A stretch of 9,352 nt of DNA, from the NCBI GenBank assembly GCA_004525465.1, contig SPCN01000073.1:1-9352 (forward strand). Direction: 5' to 3'. Within the stretch, counting starts at the first letter, position 1, and each line of letters begins with the position of its first letter. Positions 1-6,642 of the stretch are shown piece after piece. Origin of the DNA: Chrysiogenales bacterium (lineage in GTDB: Bacteria > Acidobacteriota > Aminicenantia > UBA2199). The translations under genes were made by a program, and so were the position numbers. The notes below the pieces were generated by a model. It did no database searches. It was not told the origin of the DNA and worked only from the letters and a program-made list of their open reading frames with translations.

Positions 1-897
1 CGATCTTTTGCACAGTTCTATGGTATTGCTCATCAGCATGGTCACGGTCAGCGGCCCCACTCCTCCGGGGACCGGCGTATAATGACCGGCCTTGGCCAAG
101 GCCTGAAAATGGATGTCGCCAATGAGAGTGTAGCCTTTTTTCTTGAAAACCTCGTAACGGGAGGGGGGACAGAAATTAGCGAAATCCTCCTCCTTATCGA
201 TGCGGTTAATACCCACATCGATCAGGATCGTTCCAGGCTTGACCATATCGGCAGTGATGAATGCGGGCTTGCCGACCGCGGCCACGACCAGGTCCGCTTC
301 GCGCAGGATGCCTTCCAGGTTGACGGTGCGTGAGTGGCACAGAGTGACCGTGGCGTTGCGATTGGAGAGCATGGCGGCCATGGGCTTGCCCACCAGGAAA
401 CTGCGGCCAACCACAACGGCGTTGAGGCCGGCCGGATCAAGGCCGTAGTGGTCGAGTATCTTCATAACGCCGCAGGGGGTACAGGGGAAAAAAAGGCTGC
501 GGTTCTGAAGTATCAATCCCTGGTTGTACGGGTGGAAACAGTCGACATCTTTTTCCGGCAATATGCGGTCGATTATTTTCCAGTGATCGAGATGCTTGGG
601 CAAGGGCATCTGCACCAGAATGGCGTGGACCAGCGGATCGGAATTGGCTGCCGCGATGGTTTGCGTGACCGCTGCTGCCGTCGCAGTTTCCGGGAGTTTG
701 ACAAGCTTGGAGCGGATGCCCATTTTTTCGGCCAGTTTGCTCTTCGAGTTCACATAGGCGCGCGAAGCGGGATCATTCCCGGCCATGATCACGGTGAGGC
801 CCGGGACAATTCCACCGTCCCCTTTCAGTTTTTCGATCTCGGTGCCGAGTTGCACCTGGATCTTTTCGGCCACAGTTTTGCCGTCCAGAACAGACAT
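1..897 (-). CDS. folD: FolD, methylenetetrahydrofolate dehydrogenase/cyclohydrolase (3' end cut off)
   Basis: Bifunctional cytosolic enzyme of one-carbon metabolism: it oxidises 5,10-methylene-THF with NAD(P)+ and hydrolyses the methenyl product to 10-formyl-THF. My translation gives 299 residues with no stop before the window edge, so only the last few residues should be missing. Visible motifs: Y48 and K52 of the catalytic YVxxKxK segment, VQMPLP at 95-100 (Q96), KDVDCFHP at 116-123, CTPCG at 139-143, the Rossmann segment VVGRSFLVGKPMA around 162-174, and PVPGGVGPLT at 275-284 near the C-terminus. Two oddities: the usual DVDG glycine is C120, and about 20 extra residues lie between GINR (229-232) and GD (260-261). 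The start is set by a strong Shine-Dalgarno (AGGGAGG) just upstream of ATG. It follows the DUF1015 gene after 10 nt, so the two are almost certainly cotranscribed. Family assignment is secure. Confidence 0.96.
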   Translation of the reverse strand, partial: MSVLDGKTVAEKIQVQLGTEIEKLKGDGGIVPGLTVIMAGNDPASRAYVNSKSKLAEKMGIRSKLVKLPETATAAAVTQTIAAANSDPLVHAILVQMPLPKHLDHWKIIDRILPEKDVDCFHPYNQGLILQNRSLFFPCTPCGVMKILDHYGLDPAGLNAVVVGRSFLVGKPMAAMLSNRNATVTLCHSRTVNLEGILREADLVVAAVGKPAFITADMVKPGTILIDVGINRIDKEEDFANFCPPSRYEVFKKKGYTLIGDIHFQALAKAGHYTPVPGGVGPLTVTMLMSNTIELCKRS

Positions 898-907
898 ACT
901 TCCTCCC

Positions 908-2146
908 TTAATCGAGCAGATGCGAGACCAGGCCGTCTTTCAGCTTGGGTTCGAACCAGGTCGATTTTGGCGGCATGATCTTGCCGGCGTCGGCCACGGC
1001 AAAGAGCTGCTCGATGGTGGTGGGCGCAAGCGAAAAAGCGACCTTGAATTTGCCGCTGTTAACCATTTTTTCCAGTTCGGCCGTACCGCGGATACCGCCG
1101 ACGAAATCGATGCGCTTGTCGGTGCGCGGATTTTTTATACCCAGGACCGGATCGAGGAGGTTGTTCTGAAGGATGGAAACATCAAGCGAGGCGACGGCAT
1201 CGTTCGCATCAAAGGTTTCGGGCTTGGCTCGCAGCCGGTACCACTTGCCTTCGATGTACAGGCAGAACGACTGAGGCGCGTCGGGTACTTTCAATCCCGT
1301 GTCATCGTATTCGAAACGATCGGCAAGCGAGCCGAAAAACTCGGCCTTGCACATGCCATTCAGGTCCTTGACCATGCGGTTATAGGGCAATATTTTCATC
1401 TGCCTGTGGGGAAATATCACGGCCAGGAAAAAATTGTACTCCTCGTCGCCAGTGTGATTGGGATTTTCGCTCTGACGTTTGGCCTTGATCTTGGCGGCCG
1501 CTGCCGAGCGGTGGTGGCCGTCGGCGACATAGAGAACATCGAGGCTGCGGAATTCCCCCTGGATGGCCGCAACCTGCTCCTGGTCGTCGACTACAAAAAA
1601 TATATGGCGCACGCCATCAAAGGTCGAAATATCGTAATCCGGACTCCTGGCCATCCCCTGCTCGATCAGGCGGTCGATGCTGTCCCTTTGCTTATAGGTC
1701 AGGAAGACCGGGCCGGTCTGGGCATTCAGGGTTTCGATGTGGCGCAGGCGATCCTTTTCCTTGTCCTCACGGGTCAGCTCATGCTTCTTGATCACGTCGT
1801 CCTGATAATCCTGGCAGGAAGCCCCGGCCACCAGGCCGATCTGCACGTGTTCACCCCAGATCTGCTTGTAAATGTAAAAGCTTTTTTTCTCGTCCTGGAG
1901 CAATATTTTTTCCTGGATGAAGCGGCTGAAGTTTTCTTTGCCCTTGGCGTAAACGGCATCATCATACAGGTCGGTCCCGGCCGGCAGGTCGATCTCCGGT
2001 TTGCCTATATGCAGGAACGAATAGGGATTGCCCTTGGTCAACTCCCTGGCCTCTTCGGAACTGAGGACGTCGTAGGGCGGGGCGGCGATCTTTTCGGCCA
2101 GGTCTCGACTCGGCCTGAGGCCCCGGAAAGGTTCTATATGTGCCAT
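908..2146 (-). CDS. DUF1015 family protein (conserved, function unproven)
   Basis: A 412-residue soluble protein of the DUF1015 (COG4198) family, full length for the family. No signal peptide or membrane segment is visible. Family hallmarks: APPYDVLS at 22-29, a charged KHELTREDKEKDR block at 121-133, ADGHHRSAAA at 208-217, and PPKSTWFEPKLKDGL at 392-406. Its biochemical role is not established to my knowledge; I recall family members near serine-biosynthesis genes in other genomes, but none is visible here. The GHHR motif resembles the G-x-(H/R)-R signature of the ParB/sulfiredoxin nucleotide-binding superfamily, which would suggest a nucleotide- or phosphate-handling enzyme; this is inference from one motif. 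The start is fixed by CAGGAGG about 6 nt before ATG. It is the first gene of a pair with folD and has its own promoter. Confidence 0.93.
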   Translation of the reverse strand: MAHIEPFRGLRPSRDLAEKIAAPPYDVLSSEEARELTKGNPYSFLHIGKPEIDLPAGTDLYDDAVYAKGKENFSRFIQEKILLQDEKKSFYIYKQIWGEHVQIGLVAGASCQDYQDDVIKKHELTREDKEKDRLRHIETLNAQTGPVFLTYKQRDSIDRLIEQGMARSPDYDISTFDGVRHIFFVVDDQEQVAAIQGEFRSLDVLYVADGHHRSAAAAKIKAKRQSENPNHTGDEEYNFFLAVIFPHRQMKILPYNRMVKDLNGMCKAEFFGSLADRFEYDDTGLKVPDAPQSFCLYIEGKWYRLRAKPETFDANDAVASLDVSILQNNLLDPVLGIKNPRTDKRIDFVGGIRGTAELEKMVNSGKFKVAFSLAPTTIEQLFAVADAGKIMPPKSTWFEPKLKDGLVSHLLD

Positions 2147-2175
2147 TTTTTATCCTCCTGATGGGGTGAAGCGCT

Positions 2176-2204
2176 ATTGTATAAGATTAGGCCGCAGGCG
2201 TCAA
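2176..2204 (-). promoter_or_regulatory. Sigma-70-type promoter for DUF1015-folD
   Basis: On the minus strand a -35 box TTGACG (2199-2204) and a -10 box TACAAT (2176-2181) are separated by exactly 17 nt. The predicted transcript start is near 2169, leaving a leader of about 22 nt that contains the CAGGAGG ribosome binding site. Both boxes match consensus 5 of 6. No operator-like dyad overlaps it; the large inverted heptamer repeat begins about 20 nt further upstream. Confidence 0.7.
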
Positions 2205-2223
2205 CAGGATCGAGCACAATCTA

Positions 2224-2314
2224 CCGTGATTCGTAAGTCGTGATTCGTGATTCGAAACTGAAATCGTTCGAACGACGATTTTGTTTTGCGAATTACGATT
2301 TACGAATTACGCGG
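2224..2314. repeat. Large imperfect inverted repeat built from 7-nt units
   Basis: The left arm holds four consecutive 7-nt units on the plus strand (2226-2253; GTGATTC three times, GTAAGTC once). The right arm holds three matching units on the minus strand (2290-2310; GTAATTC twice, GTAAATC once). The centre carries a perfect 10-bp palindrome, CGTTCGAACG (2265-2274), flanked by partly matching AAATCG-type sequence. The whole element can fold as one long hairpin between the stop of the phospholipase-like gene (2317) and the DUF1015 promoter. No T-run follows it in the minus direction, so it is not a classical terminator. Its role is unknown. Confidence 0.85.
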
Positions 2315-2316
2315 CT

Positions 2317-3522
2317 CTAGTTGATCCGCGGCGGAGAATATTTCTTGCCCGGCTCCAGGCGCTTTACATAGGGGCCGTTCCACAGGGAAAGAAATATCTC
2401 ATCCAGGACGCGGGCGACTTCAGGCCGGCGCAGTACAACCTCGACGTTGCGCGACCTGTAAAAATAGTCATGGCCCCAGTTGCTCGTTCCCACCCAGGAG
2501 ATATCGCCATCCACGCGCATGACCTTGGAGTGGACGACTCGGGCATAGGGGATGAAGCCGCCGCGAAAAGGGGGAATGGCGGCGAACTTCACATCGACGT
2601 TCGGCACCAGGGCCAATTCCTGCAGGTCTCTGACCTGGGAAGCACGCAGGCTCCAGTCCGCTACCAGCATCTGCACGCGTACGCCGCGGCGGGCCGCCCT
2701 GCGCAGCGCCTGGTCTATAAGCCTGAATTTCTTTGAACTGCCTTCAATTTGCAGGCTGTATGAAAGCAGCTGCACCGAAACACGGCTGCGAGCAATGTCG
2801 ATCAAAGCGACCAATGCAGCCAAGGCGTCGTTGACGCCGGGGGGATTGAATCGCTGCGGGCTGGCTACCAGAACCGCATCGGCGCTAAAGCGCAGGGGCG
2901 GCAAGGCCGCCAACTTCTGATAGGCGGCTTGGTCGCCGCCGTTGAACTGCCAATCGGCTTCGAAGATGCGCCGCAGGGCCAGGGCAAAAAGCGGAGCGCG
3001 GATGCGCAGGCCCGTCTCCTGGATATGCGTCAGCGAGCGCCAGTCAAAATTCTGGCTGCCGATAAACACTTCCCGGTCATCGACAATGAAATATTTGGCG
3101 TGCTGGATGCCGCCGGTCAGTTTTTTCCAGTCGAACAGCCGGGTCAGGATGTTCGGCCGGGCGCGGAAACGCTTCAGCGTCTCCGGGTAGGTAGAAGCCA
3201 TGGCGGCGTCGCTCAAAACACGCACCCTCACTCCGCGCCGGCCGGCAGCCAATAGGGCTTCGATCAGCGGATCCAGCGCTTGACCTTTTTTTCCGGAAAG
3301 GTAGAACTCGGCAATATCAATGGAACGCCTGGCGCCTTGTATCATCTCCAGCCAAACCAGGGCGGCATCGCGCGTGCCGGCGCGGGATATACTTGTTTCC
3401 AGGGGCACGCAGCTGACGACTTCGACTATTGATGATGCGCTCGGCGCCGGTATCATTGCCGTCCCCAAACAAAGCAGTGCCAGGAAGGCGAGTGGCGAAG
3501 ATATTTTTTTATTCAGCCCCAT
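2317..3522 (-). CDS. Secreted phospholipase D family protein with two HKD motifs
   Basis: An exported phosphodiesterase of the PLD superfamily, 401 residues from the chosen start. Substrate unknown: phospholipid hydrolysis or transfer (cardiolipin-synthase-like) and nucleic-acid cleavage are all possible. A Sec signal peptide is visible (GLNKK n-region, hydrophobic core at about 9-23, AxA-type site near 28-32) with no lipobox. Two complete HKD motifs are present: H141-K143-D148 followed by GSQN, and H331-K333-D338 followed by GTSNW, giving the usual pseudo-dimeric active site. The start at 3522 is preferred over the in-frame ATG at 3582 because GAGGAG lies 7 nt upstream of it and the signal peptide then sits at the N-terminus. 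It overlaps the preceding secreted-protein gene by 14 nt, so translational coupling is likely. Family assignment is sure; function is not. Confidence 0.92.
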   Translation of the reverse strand: MGLNKKISSPLAFLALLCLGTAMIPAPSASSIVEVVSCVPLETSISRAGTRDAALVWLEMIQGARRSIDIAEFYLSGKKGQALDPLIEALLAAGRRGVRVRVLSDAAMASTYPETLKRFRARPNILTRLFDWKKLTGGIQHAKYFIVDDREVFIGSQNFDWRSLTHIQETGLRIRAPLFALALRRIFEADWQFNGGDQAAYQKLAALPPLRFSADAVLVASPQRFNPPGVNDALAALVALIDIARSRVSVQLLSYSLQIEGSSKKFRLIDQALRRAARRGVRVQMLVADWSLRASQVRDLQELALVPNVDVKFAAIPPFRGGFIPYARVVHSKVMRVDGDISWVGTSNWGHDYFYRSRNVEVVLRRPEVARVLDEIFLSLWNGPYVKRLEPGKKYSPPRIN

Positions 3523-4219
3523 CACCCTGCTCCTCAACCAGTTCCGAAACAGCCACGGGGCCGCCCGGCCTGTTCTTGCCACGATAGCGCAGGAAGCGGC
3601 CGTCGCTCTGCCGGTACCAGTAATCCCCGTGCCAGAAGATCGAGAGCAGGCCGCTCAAGGAGACGCGCAGCCGCATGACGGCAATCTCCTTTCCCCCGCT
3701 GTTTATCTTTTCCCCGCCCTGGCGCGAGACCGTGAATTTGCCCATCTTCATCTCACCGGGGCCCTGGGTGCCGATGGAGCAGAATTTCAGGCCGCGGCTT
3801 GCGGAAACGGCGAACGGCTCCAATCCCATCTGGAACAGTTGGTTCCAGGGCAGGTCGCCGACCTTGAATTTTTTGTCAATCTTGCGGCTGCCGGTCAAGC
3901 CGGATAAAATGACGGCGTCGCCCCGGAGTTCAGCGCTCCATTCCATTTGCCGTTCGGGATCGCTGAAGGTCCAGGACAGGGTGCTGCGGTCGGCCGCGGT
4001 CAGGAAGGTCTGGCGGACCGCGCCGCCGCCGGCGCGACTGCTTGCCAGTTCGATGTGGTAACCCGGTGATGCCGGGGTGACGGCAATGGTATGGGTTACG
4101 GTGATCCCGCCCTCGACCTCGCGGTAGGTCAGGGATTCGCCATAAGCCGGGACGGGCAGCGCCAGCAACAGCCAGCAGCAGCCAATGCAGGAAATCGTGA
4201 AAACAGACGCTATTTTCAT
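3509..4219 (-). CDS. Hypothetical secreted protein, partner of the PLD-family gene
   Basis: I do not recognise a named family. The 236-residue product begins with a clear Sec signal (MKIASVF, then a hydrophobic core rich in C, W and L, with a likely cleavage after PVPAYG), so it should be periplasmic or outer-membrane associated. The mature part alternates polar and hydrophobic residues with many short glycine turns, which suggests a beta-barrel or beta-sandwich. The C-terminal stretch LSGLLSIFWHGDYWYRQSDG, then LRYRG, loosely recalls DUF3108-like periplasmic proteins, but this is only a resemblance. The start is ambiguous among GTG 4225, ATG 4222 and ATG 4219; GGAG (4225-4228) has usable spacing (5 nt) only to the ATG at 4219. 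It has its own promoter and overlaps the PLD-family gene by 14 nt, which implies joint expression and perhaps joint function. Confidence 0.82.
   Translation of the reverse strand: MKIASVFTISCIGCCWLLLALPVPAYGESLTYREVEGGITVTHTIAVTPASPGYHIELASSRAGGGAVRQTFLTAADRSTLSWTFSDPERQMEWSAELRGDAVILSGLTGSRKIDKKFKVGDLPWNQLFQMGLEPFAVSASRGLKFCSIGTQGPGEMKMGKFTVSRQGGEKINSGGKEIAVMRLRVSLSGLLSIFWHGDYWYRQSDGRFLRYRGKNRPGGPVAVSELVEEQGDGAE
3530..3535 (-). promoter_or_regulatory. Ribosome binding site deciding the PLD-family start
   Basis: GAGGAG on the minus strand lies 7 nt before the ATG at 3522-3520, inside the last codons of the preceding gene. It supports the downstream start over the ATG at 3582, which would put 20 arginine-rich residues in front of the signal peptide. 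Confidence 0.6.
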
Positions 4220-4252
4220 CATCACTCCACGGGGCTATATATATTATAATGT

Positions 4253-4280
4253 ATTATATAACGCCTGGAATATTAAGCAA
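4253..4280 (-). promoter_or_regulatory. Promoter for the secreted protein-PLD pair
   Basis: Minus-strand -35 TTGCTT (4275-4280) and -10 TATAAT (4253-4258) with a 16-nt spacer, inside an AT-rich run. The -35 box directly abuts the T-tract of the groEL terminator, so terminator and promoter are packed into about 60 nt. Several alternative TATAAT-like hexamers occur nearby, so the exact -10 is uncertain. Confidence 0.5.
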
Positions 4281-4313
4281 AAAAAAAGGGGTCCCAAGTT
4301 CGGGACCCCTTTT
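4279..4313 (-). terminator. Rho-independent terminator of groES-groEL
   Basis: A perfect 8-bp stem, GGGGTCCC (4288-4295) with GGGACCCC (4302-4309), encloses a 6-nt loop. On the minus strand it is followed by nine T residues (4287 down to 4279), and flanking A/T pairs extend the stem. It lies about 20 nt past the groEL stop. The T-run on the plus side is only four to five long, so it is mainly a minus-strand terminator. Confidence 0.93.
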
Positions 4314-4332
4314 CTGCAAATACGCTATCAGG

Positions 4333-5952
<1,620 letters not shown>

Positions 5953-5977
5953 TTTTTTCTCCTTTTAAGAATTTGCC

Positions 5978-6262
5978 TTATTTAACGACAGCAAGCAAAT
6001 GTTCACGCTCGATTATCAAATGCTTCTTACCTTCGATCTTGATTTCCTGTCCGGCATACTTTCCAAACAGTACTTTGTCGCCCACTTTCATTAATTCTTT
6101 GAGTGGTTTCCCCTGTTTGAGTTTGAAGTCATAGCCAATGGCCTTGACAATGCCTATCATGGGTTTTTCTTTGGCCGTGTCAGGAATGACAAGTGAGCCC
6201 ACTTTCTCCTCTTCTTCGATCGGTTCGACCAAAACTCGGTCATCCAAAGGTTGTAAATTCAT
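5978..6262 (-). CDS. groS: GroES, 10-kDa co-chaperonin
   Basis: Heptameric lid of the GroEL chamber, 94 residues, normal length. Recognisable features: PLDDRVLVEPIEEEE at 5-19, the mobile loop (about 19-32) with the hydrophobic tripeptide LVI that docks on the GroEL apical domain, PDTAKEKP, VGDKVLFGKYAG at 61-72, and the LIIEREHLLAVV end. The mobile loop appears one residue shorter than the common KTAGGI(V/I) form. The start is supported by AGGAGG (6269-6274) and matches the family N-terminus. It is the first gene of groES-groEL. No CIRCE inverted repeat (TTAGCACTC-N9-GAGTGCTAA) is present upstream, so HrcA control is not supported by sequence. Confidence 0.98.
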   Translation of the reverse strand: MNLQPLDDRVLVEPIEEEEKVGSLVIPDTAKEKPMIGIVKAIGYDFKLKQGKPLKELMKVGDKVLFGKYAGQEIKIEGKKHLIIEREHLLAVVK

Positions 6263-6300
6263 ATTTAACCTCCTAAATTTGAATTTATTTCTGTAAAAAT

Positions 6301-6329
6301 AGTATAAAATAAATTTTTGTCTTTGTCAA
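6301..6329 (-). promoter_or_regulatory. Strong sigma-70-type promoter of groES-groEL
   Basis: Minus-strand -35 TTGACA (6324-6329, perfect) and -10 TATACT (6301-6306, 5 of 6) with an ideal 17-nt spacer. The sequence upstream of the -35 is A/T-rich and could act as an UP element. Predicted start near 6294, giving a leader of about 32 nt. No heat-shock-type promoter or CIRCE operator is seen. Confidence 0.8.
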
Positions 6330-6383
6330 CCACCTAATATTTTAATTATCAAAATTATATGAGTGTGTTTGTATCAATATAAA

Positions 6384-6418
6384 AGTAGTCAGTAGTCAGT
6401 AGTTAGTAGTCAGTAGCA
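6384..6418 (+). repeat. Left arm of inverted heptamer array, five 7-nt units
   Basis: Five back-to-back units starting at 6384, 6391, 6398, 6405 and 6412. Units 1, 2 and 4 are AGTAGTC, unit 3 is AGTAGTT and unit 5 is AGTAGCA. The period is exactly 7 with substitutions only, no indels. In rotated register each unit reads GTAGNNA. It is mirrored by the array at 6467-6501 across a loop of 48 nt. Confidence 0.9.
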
Positions 6419-6466
6419 AGCATATTTCTCGATCTAACACAAAATTAGCTTCGCGCAAGTACTTTT

Positions 6467-6501
6467 CACTACTGACTACTGTCTACTAAATACTGTCTAC
6501 T
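6467..6501 (-). repeat. Right arm of inverted heptamer array, five 7-nt units
   Basis: Five consecutive plus-strand units starting at 6467, 6474, 6481, 6488 and 6495: CACTACT, GACTACT, GTCTACT (twice, units 3 and 5) and AAATACT (unit 4). Read on the minus strand these are the same AGTAGNN family as the left arm. The equal unit number in both arms would allow a 35-bp imperfect stem. Confidence 0.9.
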
Positions 6502-6539
6502 ATCTTTTTTTGAGGTCCTGCAATTTTCTTCCTCTTCAT

Positions 6540-6560
6540 TTGTCACTTGTAACTTGTTAC
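6540..6560 (-). repeat. Short heptamer array of a different core, three units
   Basis: Three exact-period units on the plus strand, TTGTCAC, TTGTAAC and TTGTTAC. On the minus strand they read GTAACAA, GTTACAA and GTGACAA, again a GTN start at 7-nt spacing but a different core from the arrays at 6384-6501. Confidence 0.75.
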
Positions 6561-6581
6561 CGCAGTTCGATGAACTTCTTG

Positions 6582-6598
6582 CCGTTTACCGTATACCG
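6582..6598 (-). repeat. Degenerate heptamer repeat, two units and a partial
   Basis: CCGTTTA and CCGTATA followed by CCG, period 7; on the minus strand GTATACG and GTAAACG. Only two and a half units, so it would be weak alone. It is listed because it sits 21 nt from the preceding array and keeps the same period and GTA framework. Confidence 0.5.
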
Positions 6599-6607
6599 AT
6601 TTCAAGC

Positions 6608-6636
6608 TTGACACCCCTGGCCTTTCACGGTACATT
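6608..6636 (+). promoter_or_regulatory. Promoter of the membrane methyltransferase, predicted leaderless start
   Basis: A perfect -35 TTGACA (6608-6613), a 17-nt spacer and -10 TACATT (6631-6636, 4 of 6, keeping the key A and final T). The -10 ends only 6 nt before the ATG at 6643, so transcription should begin at or next to the first base of the start codon. There is no Shine-Dalgarno before that ATG, which fits a leaderless mRNA. Confidence 0.6.
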
Positions 6637-6642
6637 GGCTCC

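Larger units (their letters stand above)
6263..6642. other. 380-nt intergenic region with divergent promoters and heptamer arrays
   Basis: No credible protein or RNA gene is seen here. The left part is AT-rich and holds the groES ribosome binding site and promoter. The middle carries a large inverted pair of heptamer arrays (6384-6501). The right part has two smaller arrays (6540-6560 and 6582-6598) and the plus-strand promoter of the methyltransferase gene (6608-6636). Confidence 0.8.

Noticed and set aside
785..2161. 458-codon open frame on the plus strand opposite the DUF1015 gene
   Set aside because: It is exactly antisense to a recognisable, full-length family member with a strong ribosome binding site. 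Its translation has no domain and begins inside folD. GC-rich codon bias keeps the opposite frame open.
2224..2314. The inverted heptamer repeat read as a Rho-independent terminator for the PLD-family gene
   Set aside because: No T-run follows the stem on the minus strand and the arms are imperfect and unusually long, so it is kept only as a repeat with possible 3'-end effects.
3523..3582. 20-residue N-terminal extension of the PLD-family protein from the ATG at 3582
   Set aside because: It would put a basic segment before the signal peptide and overlap the upstream gene by 74 nt, while the internal ATG at 3522 has its own GAGGAG site.
6355..6370. Half-site GAGTG resembling part of a CIRCE operator upstream of groES
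   Set aside because: The matching TTAGCACTC half at 9-nt spacing is absent, and the site lies upstream of the -35 box.
6384..6501. CRISPR-like array
   Set aside because: The unit is only 7 nt, there are no unique spacers between repeats, and no cas genes are in the window.
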